From: JAJFJD01 sp965228425
GTDB lineage: Bacteria > Pseudomonadota > Alphaproteobacteria > UBA8366
Assembly (NCBI GenBank): GCA_965228425.1
Contig: OZ245815.1
Span: 744,001-808,000 of the forward strand
Direction: 5' to 3'
Length of the DNA: 64,000 nucleotides
Of this stretch, positions 1 to 7,953 are shown in pieces (position 1 is the first letter of the stretch; each line of letters starts with the position of its first letter). Both the position numbers and the translations under genes were made by a program. The notes beneath the pieces were generated by a model. That model was not told the DNA's origin. It did no database searches and worked only from the letters and a program-made list of their open reading frames with translations.

Positions 1-250
1 GCCGGTGAACGAAATAGAGGTTTCGGCTGTAGATGAGCAGCCCGGCACCCTGGCCCACGATGAAGACCGGGTCTCCTTTATGGATCGCGTATGCAAGCAA
101 CGTGGCCCCGCCAAGCAGGCTGAAATACCAGAAGGCGACCGGGATGATGCTTTTCCGTTGCCGTTCGCTGAAGATCCACTGCACCAGAAAGCGCATGGAG
201 AAGAACGCCTGCCCCACGAAACCGATTACAAGCCACACGGTTGCCGTCAT
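1..250 (-). CDS. LAB_N-type lipid-A biosynthesis N-terminal domain membrane protein (3' end outside window)
   Basis: The 83 visible residues start at an ATG (complement of 248-250) and run off the left edge of the window. They are mostly hydrophobic and carry features I recognise from the small lipid-A-disaccharide-synthase N-terminal-like (LAB_N) proteins: a GQAFFSMRFLVQW segment, then a conserved WYFSLLGG helix and a GQGAGLLIYSRNL segment. These proteins are about 90-110 residues long, have three or so membrane helices, and sit in the inner membrane next to polyprenyl-phosphate glycosyltransferases and ArnT-like enzymes. The gene lies 4 bases downstream of the GT2 gene on the same strand, so the two are probably co-transcribed and act together on lipid-linked sugar transfer. 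The exact biochemical role is not known from the sequence. Confidence 0.82.
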   Translation of the reverse strand, partial: MTATVWLVIGFVGQAFFSMRFLVQWIFSERQRKSIIPVAFWYFSLLGGATLLAYAIHKGDPVFIVGQGAGLLIYSRNLYFVHR

Positions 251-254
251 TCGC

Positions 255-1031
255 TTAGTCCCTGTGATCTATTGTGGGAAGTTTGGTGCGCCGCTGCAGC
301 CATAGCACGCCGATCAGATCGACGATGCCCGGCCACAGGCGGTTATGGAAGCCGTATTTCGATACGCCATGTTCTCGATGCCGGTGCGAGACCGGCGCCG
401 TGATCACGGCGCCGCCGTGCCGCTGCACGAGCGCCGGCAGGAAGCGATGCATGTGATCGAAATACGGCAGCGCCATGAAGATGTCGCGCCGGAACAGTTT
501 GAGACTGCATCCGGTATCGCTTATCCCGTCTTTCAACAATCCGCCGCGTACGCCGTTCGCAACGCGTGACGATAGTTTCCGAAACCAGTTGTCGTGCCGC
601 TTCTCGCGTTGGCCCGCCACCATCGCCACCGGGTGCGCCGCCGTGTCGCGGGCTTCGATGAGTTTGAGGATTCCCGCGGGCGGATTCTGCCCGTCGCCGT
701 CCAATGTGACCACCCAGTCGGCCTTGGCGGCGGCGACGCCGCTGCAGGTCGCCGTGCTCTGCCCGCACGCGTCGCGATGGCGGATCACGCGAAGCCAGGG
801 ATAGCCGGTCTGCGCGGTGGTCAAAACGGCGTCCGTGCCGTCGCGGCTGCCGTCGTCGACGACGATTACTTCGAAATGCAGCGCCGACAGGCAATCGCGG
901 ATTTCGTCCAGCAACGGTCCGATGTTGTCCACCTCGTCCTTCACGGGAATGACGACCGAGAGCGCGGGCGCGTTCTCCGCGCCGGTCGCGTGCCCTTCCG
1001 TGCTCGCCGTATCCTGGTCCGACCTCTGCAT
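255..1031 (-). CDS. Glycosyltransferase family 2, dolichyl/polyprenyl-phosphate mannose synthase-like
   Basis: This 258-residue GT-A fold enzyme probably transfers a sugar from a nucleotide sugar to a polyprenyl phosphate on the cytoplasmic face of the inner membrane. The fold markers are SVVIPVKDE at the start of the domain, VVDDGSRDGT at about residue 60 and the metal-binding DGDGQNPP at about 113. A later REHGVSKYG stretch matches the R-x-x-G-x-SKY motif of this subfamily. The C-terminus is short and semi-hydrophobic, without the extra transmembrane pair of ArnC. I chose the ATG at 1031; a TTG at 1067 would add 12 residues, and neither has a strong ribosome site. It is followed after 4 bases by the LAB_N gene, which supports a shared role in lipid-A or glycolipid modification. 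The sugar donor is unknown. Confidence 0.85.
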   Translation of the reverse strand: MQRSDQDTASTEGHATGAENAPALSVVIPVKDEVDNIGPLLDEIRDCLSALHFEVIVVDDGSRDGTDAVLTTAQTGYPWLRVIRHRDACGQSTATCSGVAAAKADWVVTLDGDGQNPPAGILKLIEARDTAAHPVAMVAGQREKRHDNWFRKLSSRVANGVRGGLLKDGISDTGCSLKLFRRDIFMALPYFDHMHRFLPALVQRHGGAVITAPVSHRHREHGVSKYGFHNRLWPGIVDLIGVLWLQRRTKLPTIDHRD

Positions 1032-1148
1032 GACCGTGTCCGGTAGCCGTTTGCCGCCCCGCCGCAAGGCGTTCGACTGTGGCTCGCTCCCTTAGCGTTT
1101 GGCCCGCGCGTTTTAGAGGATTGCCGTGGCTTTGGCGAGCCCCAAGCC

Positions 1149-2225
1149 TTATAGACGGCGCAGCACCATCATCCGAGAGAAAAATACCCGCTCGACCTTT
1201 TCCACCGCGAAACCGGCGTCGCGGAAAAGGCCGGACAGATCGTCGCGGATATAGTCGGCGTAATACGGCTCATGCATGGCCTGCGGGAATCGGTCGAGCA
1301 GCGGGTCGTAGTCCGGCCGGTCGCCGTATTGTATCGAATCCATGAACAGCAGCTGGCCGTTCGGTTTCAAGACCCGGCCAATCTCACCGGCGATGCGCCG
1401 CCGCACGGCGTTCGGCACTTCGTGGAACAGGAAGATACAGGTGGCGATATCGATGCTGGCGTCGGCGGCGGGCAGGGCTTCCGCGTTCGCGACGGCGAGG
1501 TGACGGCGCGACCAATGGCGCAGCGTCCGGCGCGCCCGCGTCAGGTAGGGCGCGCTCAAATCCGTACCGGTGACGCGCAAACGGGGATAATTGTCTTTCA
1601 CGAAAGACAGGAACCGTCCGGTGCCGCAGGCGACGTCGAACAGATGTGTGTCGCGGATGCGGCGGTTTGCGAAGGTGTCGCGCAACGGTACCAGCAGTTG
1701 CCGCCGCATGGCGTCTGCGCCGCCGGTGAACAGGACCTCGACCTGATAGTCGTAGAGCGCGGCCGAGTTATAGCTGAGATAACCATCGCTCTGATAGTGG
1801 AAATTCTGCAGATAGTAGCGCGGGTACCGGCCGCGGTACTCCGGCGTGAATACTTCCTGGCCCCGCCGGTCGCGCTTGCGGTCGTTGACCTGGCCCAGAT
1901 CGTCGAAATACCGCGCCGACTGGCGCAGCACGGACAATGGGTTGGGCCACATATCGTGCGGCGGCCGATACAAGCCCGCATCGATATTGGCCCAGTCCCG
2001 CTCGAACAGGTCCTTTAGATCGTCATTGATGGTCTGCCACGAGGGCAGCCCGATATCGCCATCGGCCGATGCATCGCGCTTCGGCGGCGGTGACAACCGG
2101 GCGGTCAGGGCGTAGTGGCCGGCGAACCAACCCGTTCGGACGGTTTGGGCCAGCCGGTAGGAAAGCCGGTCCAATGAACCCATAACGCCTCGGGCGGGGG
2201 GTTGGTCGGTGATTTCTGCGGACAT
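1149..2225 (-). CDS. Class I SAM-dependent methyltransferase
   Basis: A 358-residue protein with a Rossmann methyltransferase domain in its second half. The SAM-binding motif I is FDVACGTGRFLSF at about residues 194-206, followed by TGTDLS (motif II region), VANAEALPAAD (motif III) and IGRVLKPNGQLLFMDS (motif V/VI region). The first 150 or so residues are a distinct region rich in Trp, Tyr and Arg that I do not recognise; it may bind the substrate. The start is the ATG at 2225, with AGGAT just before it. The gene is divergent from pgk, with about 110 bases between them, and it has no operon partner. The substrate cannot be read from the sequence. Small-molecule C- or O-methylation of the UbiE type is the nearest general comparison, but this is not UbiE. 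Confidence 0.8.
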   Translation of the reverse strand: MSAEITDQPPARGVMGSLDRLSYRLAQTVRTGWFAGHYALTARLSPPPKRDASADGDIGLPSWQTINDDLKDLFERDWANIDAGLYRPPHDMWPNPLSVLRQSARYFDDLGQVNDRKRDRRGQEVFTPEYRGRYPRYYLQNFHYQSDGYLSYNSAALYDYQVEVLFTGGADAMRRQLLVPLRDTFANRRIRDTHLFDVACGTGRFLSFVKDNYPRLRVTGTDLSAPYLTRARRTLRHWSRRHLAVANAEALPAADASIDIATCIFLFHEVPNAVRRRIAGEIGRVLKPNGQLLFMDSIQYGDRPDYDPLLDRFPQAMHEPYYADYIRDDLSGLFRDAGFAVEKVERVFFSRMMVLRRL

Positions 2226-2335
2226 ATCCTAAATATCGGTCGATTTCGGCTTCTGGCCATATTGCGGTCGGCCCCGCCTTCCTGTAGTGCAGTTTCACGG
2301 AAAGGCAGCAGGAAATCCAGAAGGACCGGAGGGGT

Positions 2336-3529
2336 ATGTTCAAGACACTCGACGATTTGACGGTTGCAGGCCAACGGGTGTTGGTGCGTGGCGATCTTAA
2401 CCTCCCGGTCCAGGACGGCCGGGTGACCGACACCACGCGGATCGACCGGATGCTGCCGACGCTGCGCGAGCTTATGGACAAGGGCGCGCGCGTGGTGGTG
2501 ATCTCGCATTTCGGCCGTCCCAAGGGGCAGGTGGTTCCCGAGATGTCGCTGAAACCGGTCGCCGACGCGCTATCGCAGGCGCTCGGCGGAACCAAGGTCG
2601 CCTTCGCGGCCGACTGTATCGGCGATGCCGCCACGGCGGTGGTCGATGATCTGGCCGACGGCGAGATCGCGCTATTGGAAAATCTGCGCTTTCATCCGGG
2701 CGAAGAGGCGAACGATGCTGGCTTCGCCGGCGACTTGGCCGCGCTCGGCGATCTTTACGTCAATGACGGATTCTCCGTCTCGCACCGGGCGCACGCCTCG
2801 ACCGAGGCGATCGCACGATTGCTGCCGTCTGCCGCCGGCCGCAACATGCAGGCCGAGCTCGAGGCGTTGGAATCGGCACTCGGTGACCCCAAGCGTCCGG
2901 TCCTGGCGGTCGTCGGCGGGGCCAAGGTTTCGACCAAGCTGGCGGTGCTCGGCAACCTGATCGAAAAGGTCGACGCCTTGGTCATCGGCGGCGGCATGGC
3001 GAATACCTTCCTGCATGCGCTCGGCACGGACGTGGGGGCAAGCCTGTGCGAGGCGGACTTGGCGGACACCGCGCGCGACATCATGGCGAAGGCCGATGCG
3101 GCCGGATGCGAGATCATTCTGCCGTCGGACGTGGTGATCGCCGGCAAGCTCGAGTCCGGCGCGCCGTCCGAAACGGTCATGACCGCGGCGGTGCCGCCGG
3201 AGAAGATGATCCTCGATATCGGTCCCGATAGTGCGGCGGCGTTGAGCGATCGGCTCGGATCGATCCGTACGCTGTTGTGGAATGGCCCGCTGGGCGCCTT
3301 CGAATTCCCGCCCTTCGACGCCGCGACGGTGACGGTGGCCCGGGCCGCGGCGAAATGCACCGAGGCCGGCGACATGGTGTCCGTCGCAGGTGGCGGGGAT
3401 ACAGTGGCGGCCTTGCGTCACGCGGGCGTTGCCGGCTCCTTCTCTTATATATCGACCGCCGGCGGGGCCTTCCTCGAATGGCTGGAAGGAAAGGAATTGC
3501 CGGGGGTCGCGGCGTTGCGCCAGGGCTAG
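2336..3529 (+). CDS. pgk: Phosphoglycerate kinase
   Basis: This cytoplasmic glycolytic enzyme interconverts 1,3-bisphosphoglycerate + ADP and 3-phosphoglycerate + ATP. The 397 residues match the usual length. Family landmarks are RGDLNLPVQ near residue 19 (3-PG site), VISHFGRPKG near 57, the ENLRFHPGEE segment near 118, NDGFSVSHRAHAS around 142, and the C-terminal nucleotide-binding GGGDTVAAL near 350. A clear GGAGGG ribosome site precedes the ATG. In many alphaproteobacteria pgk sits beside gap and fba; here neither is next to it and pgk stands alone between a divergent methyltransferase and a small CtrA-box gene. Confidence 0.98.
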   Translation: MFKTLDDLTVAGQRVLVRGDLNLPVQDGRVTDTTRIDRMLPTLRELMDKGARVVVISHFGRPKGQVVPEMSLKPVADALSQALGGTKVAFAADCIGDAATAVVDDLADGEIALLENLRFHPGEEANDAGFAGDLAALGDLYVNDGFSVSHRAHASTEAIARLLPSAAGRNMQAELEALESALGDPKRPVLAVVGGAKVSTKLAVLGNLIEKVDALVIGGGMANTFLHALGTDVGASLCEADLADTARDIMAKADAAGCEIILPSDVVIAGKLESGAPSETVMTAAVPPEKMILDIGPDSAAALSDRLGSIRTLLWNGPLGAFEFPPFDAATVTVARAAAKCTEAGDMVSVAGGGDTVAALRHAGVAGSFSYISTAGGAFLEWLEGKELPGVAALRQG

Positions 3530-3535
3530 CAGGCC

Positions 3536-3551
3536 TTAACCATATGTTTAC
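3536..3551 (+). promoter_or_regulatory. CtrA-like binding box
   Basis: The sequence reads TTAA, seven bases, TTTAC, one mismatch from the alphaproteobacterial CtrA consensus TTAA-N7-TTAAC. Its left half is TTAACCAT, a form often seen in CtrA half-sites. It lies immediately after pgk and 50 bases before the small gene at 3602. A similar box precedes the SprA-family gene at the other end of the window. Confidence 0.5.
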
Positions 3552-3564
3552 GAGCTAAACCTAG

Positions 3565-3598
3565 GGTTCCCTCGGATTCACGTTGTAACCGAGGAACC
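3565..3598 (+). promoter_or_regulatory. Leader hairpin overlapping the ribosome binding site of the 3602 gene
   Basis: GGTTCCCTCGG (3565-3575) pairs with CCGAGGAACC (3589-3598), leaving a single bulged C and a 13-base loop. The right arm contains the GAGGA ribosome site for the ATG at 3602, so folding would hide it. Whether this controls translation is inference. Confidence 0.4.
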
Positions 3599-3601
3599 GA
3601 G

Positions 3602-3838
3602 ATGGAACTTTCCTCCGTAATTCAAGGTCTTGCGACACCGGCGAAATCGTCGCAGAGCCTGGGATCGGCGGCCAATCAGCAAACGCTGTCGGCCGAAACG
3701 AACGTAAAAGCGCAGACGCAACAGGCGCTTAAGCCGGCCGACGAGGCCGGCGCCGCCAAGCAGGACCCGCAGAACCGTGGGAATGGCGCGGGATCGACAT
3801 CGCAGGGCCGCGGTACCCTGATCGACATCAAGATCTAA
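3602..3838 (+). CDS. Small hydrophilic protein with conserved-looking C-terminal RGTLIDIKI tail
   Basis: A 78-residue protein, polar and rich in Gln, Ala, Ser and Asn, with no signal peptide or membrane segment. Most of it looks disordered. The only distinctive part is the end, RGTLIDIKI. It resembles the ends of two other proteins in this window: RGFYLNLLV in the 86-residue protein at 7684, and DPGTLLNLVA in the SprA-family protein at 59467. I do not recognise a named family. The strong ribosome site (GAGGAACCGAG before the ATG), coding-like composition and upstream CtrA-like box support a real gene. CtrA control would suggest a link to motility or cell cycle, but that is inference. Confidence 0.65.
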   Translation: MELSSVIQGLATPAKSSQSLGSAANQQTLSAETNVKAQTQQALKPADEAGAAKQDPQNRGNGAGSTSQGRGTLIDIKI

Positions 3839-3951
3839 CGACGGGCGCATGATGTCCCGGAATCCGGATCGCCGTTACGGTCCGGGTGAGGTGTGCGCTC
3901 ACGTTGTCCGAGGGGTTGCCCCGGTCGTCCCGGCGCGACACATTATCCGGT

Positions 3952-4506
3952 ATGGCTGAGTCGACTTCCAATCCGCCCGAAAGGCCGGGACCGAGCGTGC
4001 GGGAAATTCCGGACGGCGACAACCGTCTGCGCCTGGTTTGCCCCGATTGCGGTTTCATTAACTACGAGAATCCCAAGATCGTCGTCGGCGCGGTGGTGAC
4101 CTGGCAGGACCAGTTCCTGCTCTGCAAGCGCGCTATCGATCCGCGCCACGGCTATTGGACGATCCCCGCCGGATATCTGGAATTGAACGAGACGGTGACC
4201 GACGGCGCCATCCGCGAGGCGCAGGAAGAGGCCTGCGCCGACATCCACATTGACGCGCTGCTTGCCGTCTATAACGTGCCGCGCATCAGCCAGGTTCAGC
4301 TCATCTACCGCGCAAGCCTGCGCGAACCGGTCTTCGCCGCCGGGGAGGAGAGCCTGGACGTCGCGCTCTATGATTGGGACAACCTTCCCTGGGACGAGCT
4401 CGCCTTTCCGTCCGTGCGGTGGGCGCTCAATCATTTCAAGGAAGTGGCCGGTCAGCCGGCTTTCGAGCCGCGCACCAACCCGGCCGGGGATTTGGGCAAC
4501 TACTAG
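3952..4506 (+). CDS. Nudix hydrolase with N-terminal zinc ribbon
   Basis: A 184-residue pyrophosphohydrolase. An N-terminal half zinc ribbon (CPDCGFINYENPK, residues about 26-38) precedes the Nudix domain, as in the Nudix_N_2 group, which contains NADH- and ADP-ribose-type pyrophosphatases. The Nudix box starts at GYLELNE and continues through REAQEE, so the catalytic glutamates of G-x5-E-x7-RE-U-x-EE-x-G-U are present. The late Gly of the box is Cys here. I start at the ATG at 3952; an upstream in-frame extension of 22 codons looks non-coding. The gene is convergent with yciB and their stop codons overlap by 4 bases. The substrate is not predictable beyond nucleoside diphosphates linked to another moiety. 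Confidence 0.85.
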   Translation: MAESTSNPPERPGPSVREIPDGDNRLRLVCPDCGFINYENPKIVVGAVVTWQDQFLLCKRAIDPRHGYWTIPAGYLELNETVTDGAIREAQEEACADIHIDALLAVYNVPRISQVQLIYRASLREPVFAAGEESLDVALYDWDNLPWDELAFPSVRWALNHFKEVAGQPAFEPRTNPAGDLGNY

Positions 4507-5081
4507 GGATCCGACGGCTCTTCCTGGTCCGGCGGTACGATCTGGTGGCGGGTGATCAATGGCACCTGAAACGCGGTAAACGCGAAGGTGAGCAGCAGGA
4601 TCCCGAAAATCTTGAAATTGACCCAGACGTCGGTCGACATGGTGCGCCACACGATCTCGTTCAGCACCGCCATGACCGCGAAGAAGATCGCGAACCGCAA
4701 GGTCAGGATGGTCCACCCCCGGTCGGTCAGTTGCCAGGCCGATTGCATAAGCGGTTTGAGCAGCGGCTTGCGCAACAACAGCCCGCCGAACAGGATCACC
4801 GCGAACAACGCTTGCACCAGCGTCGGTTTCATCTTGATGAAACGTTCGTCGTTCAGCCACAGCGTCAGCCCGCCGAACACCATGACGATCGCTGCGGTGA
4901 CGACCGGCATAACCGGAATCCGCCGTTCGATGGCAAAGGACAGGATGATCGAGATCGTTGTCGCGACCATGATCGCGGCGGTGGCTGTGAACAGATCGCC
5001 CAACCAATAGGCGACGAAGAAGGCGACCAGCGGGCCGTAGTCGACGACCGGCTTCAGCCAAGGCGGGGCGGTTTTGGACAT
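4503..5081 (-). CDS. yciB: Intracellular septation protein A / inner-membrane spanning protein YciB
   Basis: A 192-residue inner-membrane protein with about five hydrophobic helices separated by short charged loops. Signature segments of the IspZ/YciB family are present: DYGPLVAFFVAYW near the N-terminus, GGLTLWLNDERFIKMKPT in the middle, LNEIVWR, and NFKIFGILLLTFAF near the end. The family affects septation and envelope integrity and interacts with elongation and division proteins. The ATG start at 5081 is 185 bases from the divergent JmjC gene. In many alphaproteobacteria this gene lies beside ftsY-mtaB-dapF; here the JmjC pair and a small gene separate them, which suggests an insertion into an otherwise conserved neighbourhood. 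Confidence 0.93.
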   Translation of the reverse strand: MSKTAPPWLKPVVDYGPLVAFFVAYWLGDLFTATAAIMVATTISIILSFAIERRIPVMPVVTAAIVMVFGGLTLWLNDERFIKMKPTLVQALFAVILFGGLLLRKPLLKPLMQSAWQLTDRGWTILTLRFAIFFAVMAVLNEIVWRTMSTDVWVNFKIFGILLLTFAFTAFQVPLITRHQIVPPDQEEPSDP

Positions 5082-5266
5082 GGCGGCGTTATATCAACGC
5101 CGGGGTGCGGCGGCAAAGACTGTCGCGGGTCCGCTGCATCAAGATTTCGCCAGCGCCGCGCGGCAGCGGCGCCGTTGTGACCCTATGCCGCAGCGGCAGC
5201 GTGGCCGTGCGCCCACGGATCGATTAGACTCACAGGTGGAACCGCCCGTGGCGACCGCGTGAGACG

Positions 5267-6469
5267 ATGACCGAAATCAGCTTCAGGAGTTTGATTGCGC
5301 CGGAAACGGCGGAGAGCTTCGCCGCCGCCGTGCGGGACGGCAAGCCGTTGGCGATCGCCGAGGATGCGGGCCGCGGCGCGGGGCTGTTTTCCTGGGACGA
5401 CGCCAACCGGTTGCTCAACGTGTCGAAGCTTTGGTCGGCGCAGACCTTGCGGCCGATCGTCGATGGCACGCCGGCGGACCCGCAGGACTATTGCTTCCAG
5501 GCGCGCAACCGGGACAGTCAGATGCTGTGGCGGCCGGACCCGGAATCCGTCGCCCAACAGCTAGGCGCTGGGGCGGCGCTGGAAATGGATGCGGTCGAGA
5601 CGCTGACCCCTGCCTTGGCGCGCGTGGCGGCTGCTTTCCAATCGGGGCTCGGCGCGCCCTGCAGCATCATGGTCAACGCCGCCCCCGTGGCGCAGCAGCC
5701 GGTGAATGCCCGGTTCCAGACCGGCGACACGATCGTGCTGAATTTGGAAGGGGTTCGCACATGGCGGCTGTTCGGCGGCGGCTTCGAGCATCCCGTGAAC
5801 GAACCTGGCTATGCATTCGACAGCCTGCCGCTCGATTTCCACGAAGCGAATTGCGGTGGTGTCGAACAGGATGTCACGCTCGGCCCCGGCGCCGCGCTCT
5901 TCATTCCCGCCGGCCGCTACCACGATGCCCCGGCGGGGGTGGGCAGCGGACTGCATCTGGAGTGTACGGTCATCCGGCCGACAGGGCTGGACCTGGCATC
6001 GATGCTGGAAGAGGTCGTGTCCGGCGATGCCCTGTATCGGACGGCGATGCCGCGCTTCGACGATCCGGACGGTCATGATGCGCATTTCGCGGCGCTGGCG
6101 GCACGGCTGCCGGAACTGGCCGTGGAGGTGGGACTGGCCGCTCGGATGCGCGACGGTCAGCGGCGCGCGGCCTTCCAGCAATGCGTCGGCGGGTTCACCT
6201 TGCCGTCGCAGGCGGATGCAATGGTCTATCGCGTGCGCGCGGGCGGGGCGACGCTCGTCCGGCGCGGCCAAGACTGGATGCTGCGCACGTCCAACGGCAA
6301 GGCGACGATACCGGCGGCGGCGCGTGACCTCGCCCAGTGGGCGCTCGATCGGGATTTCGTCACCGACGCCGACGCGGCGCGCGCGGCCCCCGAGATGTCG
6401 GCCGCGGACCGGGACGCGGCATTGTCCGCGATGCGCGACGCGGGCCTGCTGGAAGCGGTGGGAGAGTGA
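5267..6469 (+). CDS. JmjC/cupin-4 family protein with degenerate metal site (probable pseudoenzyme)
   Basis: A 400-residue relative of the RoxA/YcfD-type ribosomal oxygenases (cupin_4, JmjC fold) with a C-terminal helical and winged-helix-like region. It aligns end to end with the next gene: LFSWDDANRLLN matches IFSWDAFNALLD, LTPALARVAAAFQ matches LTPELAHVAGMLQ, and LFIPAGRYHDA matches LYIPKGQYHDA. Where the paralogue has the iron-binding HFD, this protein has R149-F-Q151, so the HxD facial-triad half is lost; the distal His (YHDA) remains. It is therefore unlikely to be a standard Fe(II)/2-oxoglutarate hydroxylase. It may be a structural or regulatory partner of the active copy. The stop is one base from the GTG of the next gene, so the two are coupled. 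Confidence 0.85.
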   Translation: MTEISFRSLIAPETAESFAAAVRDGKPLAIAEDAGRGAGLFSWDDANRLLNVSKLWSAQTLRPIVDGTPADPQDYCFQARNRDSQMLWRPDPESVAQQLGAGAALEMDAVETLTPALARVAAAFQSGLGAPCSIMVNAAPVAQQPVNARFQTGDTIVLNLEGVRTWRLFGGGFEHPVNEPGYAFDSLPLDFHEANCGGVEQDVTLGPGAALFIPAGRYHDAPAGVGSGLHLECTVIRPTGLDLASMLEEVVSGDALYRTAMPRFDDPDGHDAHFAALAARLPELAVEVGLAARMRDGQRRAAFQQCVGGFTLPSQADAMVYRVRAGGATLVRRGQDWMLRTSNGKATIPAAARDLAQWALDRDFVTDADAARAAPEMSAADRDAALSAMRDAGLLEAVGE

Positions 6470-6470
6470 C

Positions 6471-7631
6471 GTGACCGCGCGCGACCTGACCTTTCAAAGC
6501 CTGCTTGACCCGGTGTCGCGCAATTCATTCGAGTCCGCGTATCGCGACCGGCGGCACCTGCATGTGCCTGGGTCCGAACGCAAGTTCGCCGATATCTTCT
6601 CCTGGGACGCGTTCAACGCGCTGCTGGATCGGTCCACGCTCTGGTCCGGTCAGACCATGTCGCTGGCGGTCAACGGCCCGACGCTGCCGCCGGAGGATTA
6701 CTGCATCCCGGTCACCGGCCGCGACGGGCACCCGGCGATGCAGCCGGACCGCGCCAAGGTGATGCGGCAGATTCGCGCCGGTGCGACGCTGGTGCTCAAC
6801 CTTACCGAATCTCTCACGCCGGAACTGGCGCATGTCGCGGGCATGCTGCAGGTGGTCTACGGCTGCCCGCTGAAATGCAACATCTACTGTTCTTGGCAAG
6901 AACAGAAAGGCTTCCAGGCGCATTTCGACCACACCGATGTTTTCGTCCTGCATATCGCCGGGCGCAAGCACTGGAACCTCTACGAAGGCCGGTTCGAGCA
7001 GCCGGTCTCCAGCACCGAATTCGCCTTCACCGCGCTGCCGAAGGACTTTCACGACGAGAAGAAGGGCGCCATCGCCGAGGAACTCGAACTGACGCCGGGC
7101 GACCTGCTCTACATTCCGAAGGGCCAGTATCACGATGCGTTGGCGACGAGCGAAGCGACGCTGCATCTGACGTTCGGTGTGATCCAGCCGAATGGCGTGG
7201 ACTTGCTTGGCATGATCGGGCGCAGCCTCGCCGAGGATCCGATGTTCCGCGCGCCGCTGCCGCATTTCGACGACACCGCGGCGCATGATGCTCACGTCAC
7301 GAAGCTGGTTGGGCGGGTCGCCGAGATCGTCGGCATGCCAACGACCCGCGACTACATGCGGAACTACCAGCAAGGTACGGCGACGATGGAATGCCTGCCG
7401 GTGTTCGACCTGCCATCGCCGCAGGCGATCGATCTCTACTGGGTGCGCGGCGCAGCGCCGACATCCGGGTTATCGGAAGAGGACCGCGAGGTTGCCGATT
7501 GGGTTGCCGGCCGCGAGTATTTCACCACCGCCGACCTGACCCGCGCCTTCGGCCTGTGGGACGGGTTGCGCCTGGCCCAGGTGGTCGACCGGCTCGTCGC
7601 CGCCGGCATGGTCGAGCGGCGCGAAGGATAA
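6471..7631 (+). CDS. JmjC/cupin-4 family Fe(II)/2-oxoglutarate-dependent hydroxylase
   Basis: A 386-residue protein from a GTG start at 6471, one base after the stop of the preceding paralogue. It carries the full metal site of the YcfD/MINA53-NO66 family: H151-x-D153 in AHFDHTDVFVLH and the distal His in YIPKGQYHDAL. Aromatic and basic residues follow in GRKHWNLYEG, as in ribosomal oxygenases. The C-terminal part (about residues 290-386) is helical, with EEDREVADWVAGREYF typical of the winged-helix tail. Family members hydroxylate an Arg or His of a ribosomal protein such as L16. The true target here is unknown, and the branch looks distinct from canonical YcfD. A longer upstream frame is only the shadow of the first copy. 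Confidence 0.85.
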   Translation: MTARDLTFQSLLDPVSRNSFESAYRDRRHLHVPGSERKFADIFSWDAFNALLDRSTLWSGQTMSLAVNGPTLPPEDYCIPVTGRDGHPAMQPDRAKVMRQIRAGATLVLNLTESLTPELAHVAGMLQVVYGCPLKCNIYCSWQEQKGFQAHFDHTDVFVLHIAGRKHWNLYEGRFEQPVSSTEFAFTALPKDFHDEKKGAIAEELELTPGDLLYIPKGQYHDALATSEATLHLTFGVIQPNGVDLLGMIGRSLAEDPMFRAPLPHFDDTAAHDAHVTKLVGRVAEIVGMPTTRDYMRNYQQGTATMECLPVFDLPSPQAIDLYWVRGAAPTSGLSEEDREVADWVAGREYFTTADLTRAFGLWDGLRLAQVVDRLVAAGMVERREG

Positions 7632-7683
7632 CCTTCCACGCGACACTTGATATTGTGGTGCCGGCGGCGCTATACCTCCAAAT

Positions 7684-7944
7684 ATGGTAGCAGATGGACC
7701 AGCCGGTCCTGCGGGAACCGGCCAAATTCCCGGCGTTGCCCCGGCACGCCAACAGCCGCAGCGGCAGGAAACGCCGCAGCAGACGCGGACGCCCAACCAG
7801 GTGCCCGCGACGGCGGCGGCGGGAAGCCCCACGGACGTGGAGGCGGCGGCGAAACGTCTGGATGTCCTGTTGGATAAGGATGCCGACAGCGGCCCCCGCC
7901 AGGACGTGCCGCGCCGGGGCTTCTACCTCAATCTGCTCGTCTAG
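7684..7944 (+). CDS. Small Pro/Gln/Ala-rich protein ending in RGFYLNLLV
   Basis: An 86-residue protein. Residues 1-55 are a low-complexity Pro-Ala-Gln region, and residues about 55-75 form a possible short amphipathic helix (VEAAAKRLDVLLDKD). The end RGFYLNLLV resembles the tails of the proteins at 3602 and 59467. There is no signal peptide or membrane helix. It lies 52 bases after the JmjC pair on the same strand and is convergent with ftsY, 9 bases apart. No CtrA-like box is visible upstream, unlike the other two tail-bearing genes, so it may be read from the JmjC transcript. The family is not recognised; coding status rests on composition and the shared tail. Confidence 0.55.
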   Translation: MVADGPAGPAGTGQIPGVAPARQQPQRQETPQQTRTPNQVPATAAAGSPTDVEAAAKRLDVLLDKDADSGPRQDVPRRGFYLNLLV

Positions 7945-7953
7945 AATTTCGGG

